This document shows positions 16,408 to 24,661 of a DNA stretch of 64,000 bases, in pieces. Both the position numbers and the translations under genes were made by a program. The DNA is taken from the NCBI GenBank assembly GCA_015231175.1, contig JADGBZ010000005.1, positions 28,890 through 92,889 on the forward strand. The letters are read 5' to 3'. This DNA comes from Magnetococcales bacterium (lineage in GTDB: Bacteria; Pseudomonadota; Magnetococcia; Magnetococcales; DC0425bin3). The first letter of the stretch is position 1. Each line of letters starts with the position of its first letter. The notes below the pieces were generated by a model that saw only the letters and a program-made list of their open reading frames with translations, made no database searches and was not told where the DNA came from.

Positions 16408-19101
16408 TCAAATGGCGGCCATTTCCTTGAGCCGGTAAAGAGTGTCCATGGCCTGACGTGGTGTCAATGCATCGGTATCCAGGGTCATGAGTTCGGCCAA
16501 GGCTGGGTGAAGGGGGGCCTGATCCTGCCAAAACGGAGGCTGCATGGCGCGACCATCCTGGGTTGTTACACCTGCATGCAAGATTGGATCCGATTGTGAT
16601 TCTCGTGTCATCTCTTTCGGAAATGCGAGCTGACGGGATGGATCGCTTTCCAGGGCGGCCAGGAGGGCATCCGCTTTCTGGGTGACCGTTCGGGGGAGGC
16701 CGGCAAAACGGGCGACATGAATGCCATAGGAACGGTTGGCTTGGCCGCGCATGATGGTGTGCAAAAACAGAACTGTTTCCTGCCATTCACGAACAGCTAC
16801 GGTGTGGTTGACCACGCCGGTTCGTTGTTGTTCGAGGGCCGTCAGCTCATGGTAGTGGGTGGCGAAGATGGTGCGAGCGCCGATGACATCGACGATGTGC
16901 TCGGCCACGGCCTGGGCGATGGCCAAGCCATCCAGGGTGGAGGTGCCCCGGCCAATTTCATCCAGGATGATGAGCGAGCGAGGGGTTGCCTGATGAAGAA
17001 TATGGGCAGTTTCCGCCATTTCCACCATGAAGGTGGAACGTCCCCCAGCCAGGTCGTCGGCGGCCCCGACACGGGTGAAAATGCGGTCCAGCAAGCCGAT
17101 GCGGGCCGATTGGGCAGGAACGAACGCGCCGGTATGGGCCAACAGGGCGATCAGAGCTGTTTGCCGCATCCAGGTGGACTTGCCCCCCATGTTGGGCCCG
17201 GTCAGCATGATGAGCCGGTTGTCGGCGTCATCCAGGAGGGTGTCGTTGGGAATGAACGGTTTGTCCGTAAACACCTCGACGACAGGGTGCCGACCCTGGC
17301 GGATGGCGATGGTCGAGCCGGCATGGAGCTCCGGGCGGCAATAATTCCGGCGTTCCGCCATTTCCGCGAAAGCGGTCAACACATCCAAGGTTGCCAGGGC
17401 CCGGGCGCCTATCTGCAATGCTGACGTATGGGTTGACACCTCCTTGCGCAGATCATCCAGCAAGGTTGCTTCAAGGCGTGCCGCATTTTCCTCGGCATTT
17501 TCGATCCCTTCCTCAAGTTCCTTCAATTCTGAAGTGACATAGCGGACGGCATGGGTCATGGTCTGCCGTTGCTGATAGTGGTAGGGAACTTTGTCCAGGT
17601 GGGTATTGCCGACTTCGATGCTGTAGCCAAAAGTGCGATGATACTGGATCTTCAATCTGGGAATGCCGGTCTTGTTCTGTTCATCCCGTTCCATGGCTTG
17701 AATCAAAACCTTGCCCTCACGCGCCAGGGTGCGATGACGGTCAAGTTCCGGGCTGAAACCAGCGCGGATGACCGGGCCATCCTTCATGTCCACGGGCAGT
17801 GGGTCATCAGCGAGGGTAGCCTGGAGCCGCTCATGCAGGGGTTCATGACCGCGCAGGCTTTGCAGAAGCACTTCCGCCAGGGAGGGTGTGGTCGGATGGG
17901 ACAACAGGGCGTCCATTTTGGGCAGGCGGGCCAGAGTGTTGCGCAGGGCGCCCAGATCACGGGGTGAAGACCTGCCCAAGGCAATACGGGAGAGCAGACG
18001 TTCCAGGTCGGCAATCCCCTTCAGTTCCGTGCGCAGCTTCAGCCGTCTGGCCGGGTCGCGCAGCAGCCACTCGATCGTGTCCTGTCGTTGGAGGATGGCA
18101 TCGATCTGGCGCAGAGGGCGGTTCAACCAGGCCGCCAGCAGCCGACTACCCAAGGGAGTCATGGTCACATCCAGGGCGCCCAGCAGGCTGCCTTGCCGCT
18201 GGTTGTCGCGCAAGGTGGCGTTGATTTCCAGATTGCGTCGGCAAATGTCGTCCAGGATCAACACGTCATCCGGTTCGATGCGGGTCAGGGAGGTGATGTG
18301 ACGGACGGAACCCTTCTGGGTTTCCAGGCAGTAACCGATCAAGGCCCCCGCCACGGCTTTGCAGGCTGGGGAGTCCTCGATGCCGAAAGCATCCAAGGTG
18401 GTGACCTGGAAATGTTCCTGGAGATTGCGGCTGCCATGGTCCGGATCGAACTCCCAGTCCGGTCGGCGGGTCAATCGTGGGGCCAGCCCCGCCATCTCCC
18501 TGGGCGGATCCCACCCCTCTGGAATGATCACCTCGGATGGAGAGAGGAGTGAAATTTCGGTAAGGGTGCGATCCAGGGTGCGTGTCAGGACCACCTGAAA
18601 AATCCCTGTGGAGAGATCCAGAGAGGCGACGGCCAATTCGGCTTGTTGACCTTTCTGGGGAGCCGCACGCAAGGCCATGGCTACGAGATAGTTGTTGGCC
18701 AAGGGATCCAACAGATCATCTTCGGTCAGGGTGCCTGGGGTGATGGTGCGCACAACGGCCCGTTTGACGGGTCCGCGGCCCAACCCCGGTGGTTCCATCT
18801 GCTCGCAGATGGCCACCTTGTAACCGGCGTCCAAAAATTTTTTCAGATAGACACGGGCCTGGTGGTGGGGCACACCGGCCATGGGAATGGGCTTCCCGGC
18901 GGATTGACCACGGTGGGTCAAGGCAATGCCCAGAACCTCCGCAGCGGTTTTGGCATCTTCGTAGAACATCTCGTAAAAATCGCCCATGCGATAAAACAGG
19001 ATGGTCTCGGGATGTGCCTTTTTAAGGGAGAGATACTGCTGCATGACGGGGGTGTGGTCACCCTCTCCGCCAAGAACCGGGGAACTCTTTTTGGGACTCA
19101 T
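16408..19101 (-). CDS. mutS: DNA mismatch repair protein MutS
   Basis: About 897 residues, normal for bacterial MutS (850-910). The N-terminal mismatch-binding motif is [15 protein letters not shown] (the F-x-E wedge). The ATPase has [13 protein letters not shown] as Walker [15 protein letters not shown] as Walker B, then FATHYHEL. It recognises mispaired bases and recruits MutL. I chose the ATG at 19101 (MSPKKSS); the frame stays open to a TTG at 19119 but without a better ribosome site. No mutL is in the window. The double-SPOR gene follows after 6 bases, so both are probably read from one message. Confidence 0.97.
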   Translation of the reverse strand: MSPKKSSPVLGGEGDHTPVMQQYLSLKKAHPETILFYRMGDFYEMFYEDAKTAAEVLGIALTHRGQSAGKPIPMAGVPHHQARVYLKKFLDAGYKVAICEQMEPPGLGRGPVKRAVVRTITPGTLTEDDLLDPLANNYLVAMALRAAPQKGQQAELAVASLDLSTGIFQVVLTRTLDRTLTEISLLSPSEVIIPEGWDPPREMAGLAPRLTRRPDWEFDPDHGSRNLQEHFQVTTLDAFGIEDSPACKAVAGALIGYCLETQKGSVRHITSLTRIEPDDVLILDDICRRNLEINATLRDNQRQGSLLGALDVTMTPLGSRLLAAWLNRPLRQIDAILQRQDTIEWLLRDPARRLKLRTELKGIADLERLLSRIALGRSSPRDLGALRNTLARLPKMDALLSHPTTPSLAEVLLQSLRGHEPLHERLQATLADDPLPVDMKDGPVIRAGFSPELDRHRTLAREGKVLIQAMERDEQNKTGIPRLKIQYHRTFGYSIEVGNTHLDKVPYHYQQRQTMTHAVRYVTSELKELEEGIENAEENAARLEATLLDDLRKEVSTHTSALQIGARALATLDVLTAFAEMAERRNYCRPELHAGSTIAIRQGRHPVVEVFTDKPFIPNDTLLDDADNRLIMLTGPNMGGKSTWMRQTALIALLAHTGAFVPAQSARIGLLDRIFTRVGAADDLAGGRSTFMVEMAETAHILHQATPRSLIILDEIGRGTSTLDGLAIAQAVAEHIVDVIGARTIFATHYHELTALEQQRTGVVNHTVAVREWQETVLFLHTIMRGQANRSYGIHVARFAGLPRTVTQKADALLAALESDPSRQLAFPKEMTRESQSDPILHAGVTTQDGRAMQPPFWQDQAPLHPALAELMTLDTDALTPRQAMDTLYRLKEMAAI

Positions 19102-19126
19102 GCCGCAGCCACTGACCAACCTGCCA

Positions 19127-19618
19127 TCAGGATTGACGATTGATCAGGTAAACGAGACCGGGTGGCAGGATAAGTTCTCCCCGTTTGGGGAATTCCAGGC
19201 AACGGCACTCCTCGGGCATCTGGATGGCAACGGTGCCGGAATATTCCGCACGCCGACCGTCGGAGGTTTCGATCCAGGCGGGGATAGGGAGATCACGAAA
19301 CCGACCCAGGGAGGAGCCCTGCTGGGTGACCTGCCAGGGAAGCTGATGATAGACTGCGCCCTGTTGAGGTGCGCCGGCTTCCTCCGACTCATCCTCTTCC
19401 CGCATGCCCATGCTCTGAGGCGCTTCAACGGACTCTGACCCTGAATCGGTACGGGAACGCTCAAACCACTGCCCCAGAAGAACCCAGAAGATGGCCAGGA
19501 TGACCCAGGTAAAGATGTTTTCCAAGGTCATCATTTCGCGGAAGTTGCCGCCATGAAACATCAGGCCGATCATCAGGACCGCGAGCGCGGAGAGGAGTAA
19601 TGTGCGAATCGGTATCAT
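19127..19618 (-). CDS. Small membrane protein of unknown function
   Basis: About 163 residues. Two hydrophobic helices lie in the first 55 residues ([18 protein letters not shown] and [17 protein letters not shown]), followed by an acidic linker rich in Glu/Ser and a C-terminal beta-type region ([18 protein letters not shown] through [10 protein letters not shown]). The start at 19618 has AAGGA upstream at suitable spacing. I do not recognise a family. It ends 25 bases before mutS and may share its transcript. The soluble tail probably faces one side of the inner membrane as a small binding domain; that is inference from layout alone. Confidence 0.6.
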   Translation of the reverse strand: MIPIRTLLLSALAVLMIGLMFHGGNFREMMTLENIFTWVILAIFWVLLGQWFERSRTDSGSESVEAPQSMGMREEDESEEAGAPQQGAVYHQLPWQVTQQGSSLGRFRDLPIPAWIETSDGRRAEYSGTVAIQMPEECRCLEFPKRGELILPPGLVYLINRQS

Positions 19619-19789
19619 GGGATCAATCCTTCGCTTCGATACGGTTGCCGGTATTATACGGTTTGCCGCATTTTTTGCAATTAACAAAGATATCGACCGC
19701 CACACGCCCCGGTAACCCGTGCGAAAGTTCTCCGCCAGCGGGAGGCAACCGGTCCCTATGGCATGGCAAGGCAGGAAACGAACGTTGAA

Positions 19790-20392
19790 CTATAAGGTGA
19801 GGCGCGGCTGGATTGCCGTCACGATCCGCTCCACGCAATGGTCAACCCCCTCTTGCCCCGTATCGAGTGCCAACTCCGGGGTGGGCGGCGGCTCGTAGGG
19901 CGAAGAGATCCCCGTGAAATGGGGAATTTGACCGGCCCTGGCTTTGCGATAAAGACCCTTGACATCACGCTGTTCGCAAATGTCCAAGGGACAATTGCAA
20001 TAGACCTCGAAAAAGGTGCCTGGATCAACGAGATTACGGACCTTTTGCCGGTCGGACTGAAAGGGGGAGATGAATGCGGCCAGAACGATGATGCCGGCAT
20101 CCACCATGAGGCGGGCCACCTCACCGATGCGGCGGATGTTTTCGACGCGGTCCTCGTTGGAGAATCCAAGGTCGGCGCAAAGGCCATGACGCATGTTGTC
20201 GCCATCCAGGGTGTAGGTATGAAGACCGGTTGCCGACAGTTTGGCTTCAGCAGCCTGGGCAAGGGTCGACTTTCCCGAGCCGGAGAGGCCGGTGAACCAG
20301 ATGACCATTCCCCGATGGTTGTTGTTTTTCTCCCGCTCCCGCCGGGAGACGACAGCCGGATGCCAGACAGTGTTTGCGCTTTTCTCTTCCAT
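19790..20392 (-). CDS. cysC: Adenylyl-sulfate (APS) kinase
   Basis: The 200-residue cytosolic enzyme phosphorylates APS to PAPS. Walker A is in WFTGLSGSGKSTLAQAAEAKL; DGDNMRHGLCADLGFSNEDR and AFISPFQSDRQKVR are APS-kinase signatures, followed by YCNCPLDICEQRDVKGLY and the C-terminal ISSPYEPPPTPEL motif. Length matches stand-alone CysC. In a cell that also carries sat and aprBA (48.9-52.6 kb), CysC gives the assimilatory or sulfotransferase branch from the same APS pool. The neighbours are not sulfur genes, so it appears to be separately controlled. Confidence 0.96.
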   Translation of the reverse strand: MEEKSANTVWHPAVVSRREREKNNNHRGMVIWFTGLSGSGKSTLAQAAEAKLSATGLHTYTLDGDNMRHGLCADLGFSNEDRVENIRRIGEVARLMVDAGIIVLAAFISPFQSDRQKVRNLVDPGTFFEVYCNCPLDICEQRDVKGLYRKARAGQIPHFTGISSPYEPPPTPELALDTGQEGVDHCVERIVTAIQPRLTL

Positions 20393-20624
20393 GGGCTTTC
20401 ATTTCACTCTTTAAAGCTGAGAGCACTGAAAAGGATGCCGAGGGAACCCCGCAACCGGGGCGTACCTGGAGCGCAAGGGTAAGCAGAATCAGTGCCACAT
20501 GCGACGCAACATCGGACCGCAAGGGAAAGAGTGGCAACAGGGACAAGACGCATACGGCGCCAAGCGGCCAGGAACCGAACTGGTTCCGACCGCCCGGGGG
20601 ACTGAGCTGGCCCTACAGGAGGGG

Positions 20625-20843
20625 TCAGGTCCGTGTTTCGGTATGGCGCTGGAGAATGGCGGCCATCTTGTCTTTGAGCAGCAACTTCTCCTTTTTCAAT
20701 CGTTCGACGGTGAAGTCACCGACACTTCGCGGTCCCAACTCGGCAATCTTGTCCTTCAGGGTCTGGTGTTGCTGGTGGAGCTCTTGAAACTGCGAATCTG
20801 TTTCCAGCAGTTCGCGAACGGCTTGGAGCTGATCCTCAAACAT
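20625..20843 (-). CDS. DUF465 / YdcH-family small coiled-coil protein
   Basis: 72 residues, nearly all helical: MFEDQLQAVRELLETDSQFQEL, then HQTLKDKIAELG and VERLKKEKLLLKDKMAAIL. The pattern of a short helix, a loop, and a KxxKLxLKD helix is that of the YdcH/DUF465 family. The role is not known. The gene overlaps the end of the RNase H gene by 8 bases, so the two are translationally coupled; the pairing with rnhA has no known mechanism. Confidence 0.8.
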   Translation of the reverse strand: MFEDQLQAVRELLETDSQFQELHQQHQTLKDKIAELGPRSVGDFTVERLKKEKLLLKDKMAAILQRHTETRT

Positions 20844-21408
20844 GGATGCCTCCCTCCTGAGTGTGATGATCCGTGTGAGACGAAGTGTCTTCAGGCTGCT
20901 GTGGTTCGGGAGAGAGTCCGTCCGGGTCGGATGGCAACTCCCCCTTCAGTCCCTTGTCAATAGCTTGGCGCGCCAACTGGTCGGCCAGTTCGTTGTCCGG
21001 ATGCCCCGCATGGCCCTTGATCCACTGCCATTGCACGGCATGTTGTCCGGCCAGATGGTCAAGTTTTTGCCACAGGTCGGCGTTGCGCACGGCTCCACCG
21101 TCCTTCTTGCGCCACTGGCGCTTCTTCCAGGAATGAATCCACTGTGTCATGCCATCCTTGACGTAGTTGGAGTCCGTGACCAAGCGAACCCGGCAACTGC
21201 GCTTCAGGTTGAGAAGCGCGTGGATGGCAGCCAACATTTCCATGCGGTTGTTGGTGGTATGAGGAGCGAATCCACTCAGATGGCGGGCGCTGGACCCATG
21301 ACGCAGGACAACCCCCCATCCCCCAGGGCCGGGGTTGCCGCGACATGCCCCATCCGTGTGGATCTCCACCAAGGGGCGGGTATCCGCAGGGCGCACGGGC
21401 GTGATCAT
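20836..21408 (-). CDS. rnhA: Ribonuclease HI
   Basis: About 190 residues; cuts the RNA strand of RNA-DNA hybrids. All four catalytic acids are visible: D in EIHTDGACRGNPGPGGWG, E in NNRMEMLAAIHAL, D in LVTDSNYVKDGMTQW, and D in GHPDNELADQLARQA. Family members are about 155 residues; the extra 35 C-terminal residues are hydrophilic and low-complexity (Pro, Glu, His), and overlap the start of the DUF465 gene. I placed the start at ATG 21408 (MITPVRP), which lies closest to the first strand; the frame is open for 55 codons upstream without protein-like content. Confidence 0.93.
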   Translation of the reverse strand: MITPVRPADTRPLVEIHTDGACRGNPGPGGWGVVLRHGSSARHLSGFAPHTTNNRMEMLAAIHALLNLKRSCRVRLVTDSNYVKDGMTQWIHSWKKRQWRKKDGGAVRNADLWQKLDHLAGQHAVQWQWIKGHAGHPDNELADQLARQAIDKGLKGELPSDPDGLSPEPQQPEDTSSHTDHHTQEGGIHV

Positions 21409-21716
21409 TCGGTCGACGACATGTGTCAGGTTGCCTTCCCCTCGATAAGCATGCCTCCACTCTAGCCGGCGCACTGAGAAAAAACAAGTCTTGAAATATT
21501 TGCCACCATGCAGCACCCGTCCAAAGAGGAGCGATGGATACAGGTCGTGTCCACCCCGACAGGATCGCTCCACAAGAGAGGCATGAGGCGTGTCCGCTCA
21601 TGGTCATCAGGACAATTGGCCCGGGAGTTGCTTTTTCCCCTCACCATCGTTGTTTTCCAGCGGAGGGCGCCGCAGTGGGTATTTTTGTCGGTGACGTTTG
21701 GACAAGAGGAGAGGAT

Positions 21717-21941
21717 ATGTTGCTGCCTGGCCAGATTGCGGATGTGGTGGCGAATATGTCTGCACCCAAGGGAGCGGGGTGTTCGGAGAGGGGTGGGAGC
21801 CAGATGCATCGGTTGGAGCTTCTGAATGGTGAGGAGGGTTGTCCGGCCCAAGGCAGAGGATCTCTCAAGACGTTGTCCCTTGAAACGGTGCTTACGGATG
21901 CGGATATCCGGCGCCTGCTGTGTATCCTCTCTGTCAGATAG
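21717..21941 (+). CDS. Possible small protein of unknown function
   Basis: A 74-residue frame starting at 21717 right behind AGAGGAGAGGAT, one of the stronger ribosome sites in the region. The product begins MLLPGQIADVVANMSAPKG, has a Gly/Ser/Cys-rich middle, and ends LTDADIRRLLCILSVR. No family recognised. The surrounding 670 bases (21574-22243) hold no other supported gene, and a repeat copy follows 19 bases downstream. Coding status rests only on the ribosome site and the plausible helical ends. Confidence 0.35.
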   Translation: MLLPGQIADVVANMSAPKGAGCSERGGSQMHRLELLNGEEGCPAQGRGSLKTLSLETVLTDADIRRLLCILSVR

Positions 21942-21959
21942 CCGCAACGATTCAGACCC

Positions 21960-22072
21960 GCAACGATTGACCACCCGGCAACGAACCGGGGTTCGGGGGG
22001 CTGGCTCCCCTGGCGGATCCGGGACAGGGTCCGGCTGGGGTTCGGGGCGAAGCCCCGATAGTGGCCCTCATA
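21960..22072 (+). repeat. MITE-like repeat, copy 3 (right end replaced)
   Basis: The left end (GCAACGATTGACCACCCGG) and the core (GGGGGGCTGGCTCCCCTGG, then GGGGTTCGGGGCGAAGCCCC) match the 147-bp family. A near-copy of the left end, GCAACGATTCAGACCCG, sits directly upstream at 21944-21960, as if the terminus had been duplicated. The usual right end TGAATAGTTAC is missing; a different sequence (22073-22128) takes its place. Confidence 0.7.
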
Positions 22073-22128
22073 TCCAAAAAAAATGGTCATGGCCTTGGGT
22101 ATGCCTGTTGCAAATACGATTGCCCTGG
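22073..22128 (+). repeat. Second repeat arm joined to repeat copy 3
   Basis: About 56 bases beginning TCCAAAAAAAATGGTCATGG and ending CGATTGCCCTGG. The reverse complement of 33965-34020 matches it closely (shared CATGGCCTTGGGT and CGATTGCCCT). In both places it abuts the GC-rich core, but on opposite sides, as a long inverted arm would. Confidence 0.6.
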
Positions 22129-22243
22129 TGAATGCTGATTCGGGGGTGTCTTTTTGGTTGCAAGCATGATTCAATGGCGCAACGCATCCTCCTGAGGCCG
22201 AACCCGGTTCGGATGCGGCTTCAACGATCTGTCCCGGTGGATC

Positions 22244-24661
22244 ATGATCAGCGTCGATAAAATGTCAGCCAGCCTCCTCTCCACCTCTGCGGTGACGGTC
22301 TTTTTGGCCGTTCGGATGTGGCAGAAAAGAGGCGAGCCTTTGCCGGGCTGGTGGCTCATGCTGGGAGGAGCTCTTCTGCTCCTGCTGGATCCCCTGATGG
22401 GGTTGGGGATTTCGGACCGCTGGGTCGATCCGAACGGAAGGGAAGGGGTGCAGGCTTTGGGGGATCTCCTGGGTCTCCCTTTGTTGCTGTTCGGATTTTG
22501 GCGGTGGGAGCGCTGGCGGGAGAGGCAGGAGGCCGCGCTGCGAGCGGGACTGAGCCGCAGCGAAGAGCTGGAAGAAGAGGTGCGGAACCGCACCCGGGAT
22601 CTTCAGGAAGCCCGGGACCAGGCCATCCGTGCCAGTGGCGCCAAAAGCGCCTTCCTGGCAGACATGAGCCATGAGATCCGTGGGCCCCTGAACGTCGTGC
22701 TGGGGCTTCTGGAGCTGTTGCGCCGGGCACCCTTGGCTCCACAATCTCGCGAGTATGTCCATCTCTGCCACAGTGCCGGACAGGCCGTTCTCTCCCTCCT
22801 CAACGATACCTTGGATTTTTCCAAAATAGAGGCTGGTCACCTGAGTTTGGATCTGACCGAGTTCGATCTGCGTGCCTTGGTGGATGAGGCGGCCTTGATG
22901 ATGGCGCCCCTGGCACATGGCAAGGGGGTGGAGTTGACCGCCTTTGTGCCGCGGGAGCTGCATACGGCTGTGCGGGGGGATCCCAACCGGCTTCGTCAAA
23001 TTTTTGTCAATTTGTTGGGTAATGCGGTCAAGTTTACCCCGGGGGGGGGGAGCGTCGAACTGCACGCCGGTGTTCAACAACGTGATACCGGGGGGACGCT
23101 ATACCATTTTGAGGTGCGGGACACGGGAATTGGAGTGCCTGAGGAGCAAAGGAATCGCATTTTCAACAAGTTTGCACAGGTGGACCACGTGCCGGGTCAG
23201 GAACGTGTGGAGGGAACCGGGTTGGGATTGACCATCAGCAAAAGGCTGGTCGAATTGATGGGGGGGGAGATCGGGGTCGAGGCGAATGTGTCAGCGGCAT
23301 CCGGCAGTGTTTTCTTCTTCTCCATCCTCCTGGAAGAGGTTGCTGTGTCATCCGTGGCTGCCGAACAGGACGAGTTGCCGTCATTGCGGGTTTTGGTGGT
23401 CGGGAGTCACGGGTTGCAACGGGTGCTTCTGGATGACTTTTTTGCTGCATCGGGGGCTCGACATACGCATGCGGAGGATACGCAGGTCGCCCGGATTTTG
23501 CTGCGGGAGGCCCAGGAAACAGAGGATCCCTATCGGTTGTTGATGATCAACCAGAAAGCCGGCATCGGTGGTCGTCCGGAATTGATCGATTGGCACGATG
23601 CCCTGACCCCTGGAGTGGGGGTCATCTTGCTGACGGATCTGTTGGATCACGGTTTGGATCAGGCGGCGCATGTGCCGGGTGATGTGCTTTGTCTGCAAAA
23701 ACCGATCAGCGCCATGCGCCTGCGTGGCGCCATGGGTCGCCTGCTGAACCAGCGGATGACGACCTTTTCCAATGCCTCCGAAATGTTTGTCAAAGGGCAG
23801 TTTACTTCTTCCAGCCGGATACAGTACCAGGATCGTATCCTGGTTGTGGACGATCATGTCGCCAACCTGAAGGTGGCCAGTGGCATGTTGCAAAGTCTTG
23901 GTTGTGATCCACGTCGCATCGTAACCTGCCCTGATGCCCAATCGGCCCTGGAAGAACTGAAACGGCAAGAGTTTGGCCTTGTCCTCATGGATTGCCGCAT
24001 GCCAGGCATGGATGGTTTGGCCGCGACGCGGGCCATCCGGGAGCAGGAAGCGGCAGAGGGCCGACCACATCTGCCTGTCGTGGCTTTCACTGCCGATATC
24101 ACCGAGAGCAAGCGGATGGATTGTCTGGCCGTGGGGATGGATGATGTTCTGGTCAAGCCTGTGATGCTCCGAACCTTGGGCCATTTGTTGCAAAAATTTT
24201 TGCGGCCTTTGCCCGGGATCGTTTCGGAGCCGGTGGGAATCACCTCGACGGTTCGTGGCGGTAAAAACAGGCCTTTCCAGGGCAACTCCAACCAACCGGC
24301 ACAGGCGCTGCTTGACATACCCAAGGCCATGGGCGCCTTCGGACTCCCGGAGGACACTTTCCAAGAGGTGGCAGAGTTGATCGTACAACAGCTTCCCGAG
24401 CTGCTGAACAGCATGGCCCGTGACGTGGAAAACAGACTCCAGGAAGAGGCCAGGGCCAAGGCACATGTTTTGCGGGGCAGTATGGCCAACGCCATTTTTC
24501 CCGCCCTCAAGGAACCCTCCCAATGGTTGCACCGTGAGATTCGCAATGGGGAGTGGCAGCGCGCACGAGAGGCGTTGGAACAGCTCTCGCAGGCATTCGC
24601 CCCTATCCTGGAGGCCTTGCGGCATTACCTTGAGCAAAGTGGCTCGAAGTCGGAACCATGA
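22244..24661 (+). CDS. Membrane-anchored hybrid histidine kinase with two receivers and HPt-like tail
   Basis: 805 residues. Two or three short hydrophobic helices in the first 90 residues (AVTVFLAVRMW, WWLMLGGALLLLLDPLMGLGI, LLGLPLLLFGFW) anchor it, with no sizeable periplasmic sensor. Then a coiled coil, HisKA with MSHEIRGPLNVVLGLLELL (His near 141; the usual T of SHEIRTP is G), HATPase with GTGLGLTISKRLVELMGG near 324, a degenerate receiver (about 385-500; LLMINQK instead of an acceptor aspartate), an intact receiver (532-650; LVLMDCRMPGMDG), and a C-terminal helical domain with KAHVLRGSMANAIFPAL, resembling an HPt site. Its stop overlaps the next kinase start (ATGA). Input signal unknown. 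Confidence 0.9.
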   Translation: MISVDKMSASLLSTSAVTVFLAVRMWQKRGEPLPGWWLMLGGALLLLLDPLMGLGISDRWVDPNGREGVQALGDLLGLPLLLFGFWRWERWRERQEAALRAGLSRSEELEEEVRNRTRDLQEARDQAIRASGAKSAFLADMSHEIRGPLNVVLGLLELLRRAPLAPQSREYVHLCHSAGQAVLSLLNDTLDFSKIEAGHLSLDLTEFDLRALVDEAALMMAPLAHGKGVELTAFVPRELHTAVRGDPNRLRQIFVNLLGNAVKFTPGGGSVELHAGVQQRDTGGTLYHFEVRDTGIGVPEEQRNRIFNKFAQVDHVPGQERVEGTGLGLTISKRLVELMGGEIGVEANVSAASGSVFFFSILLEEVAVSSVAAEQDELPSLRVLVVGSHGLQRVLLDDFFAASGARHTHAEDTQVARILLREAQETEDPYRLLMINQKAGIGGRPELIDWHDALTPGVGVILLTDLLDHGLDQAAHVPGDVLCLQKPISAMRLRGAMGRLLNQRMTTFSNASEMFVKGQFTSSSRIQYQDRILVVDDHVANLKVASGMLQSLGCDPRRIVTCPDAQSALEELKRQEFGLVLMDCRMPGMDGLAATRAIREQEAAEGRPHLPVVAFTADITESKRMDCLAVGMDDVLVKPVMLRTLGHLLQKFLRPLPGIVSEPVGITSTVRGGKNRPFQGNSNQPAQALLDIPKAMGAFGLPEDTFQEVAELIVQQLPELLNSMARDVENRLQEEARAKAHVLRGSMANAIFPALKEPSQWLHREIRNGEWQRAREALEQLSQAFAPILEALRHYLEQSGSKSEP

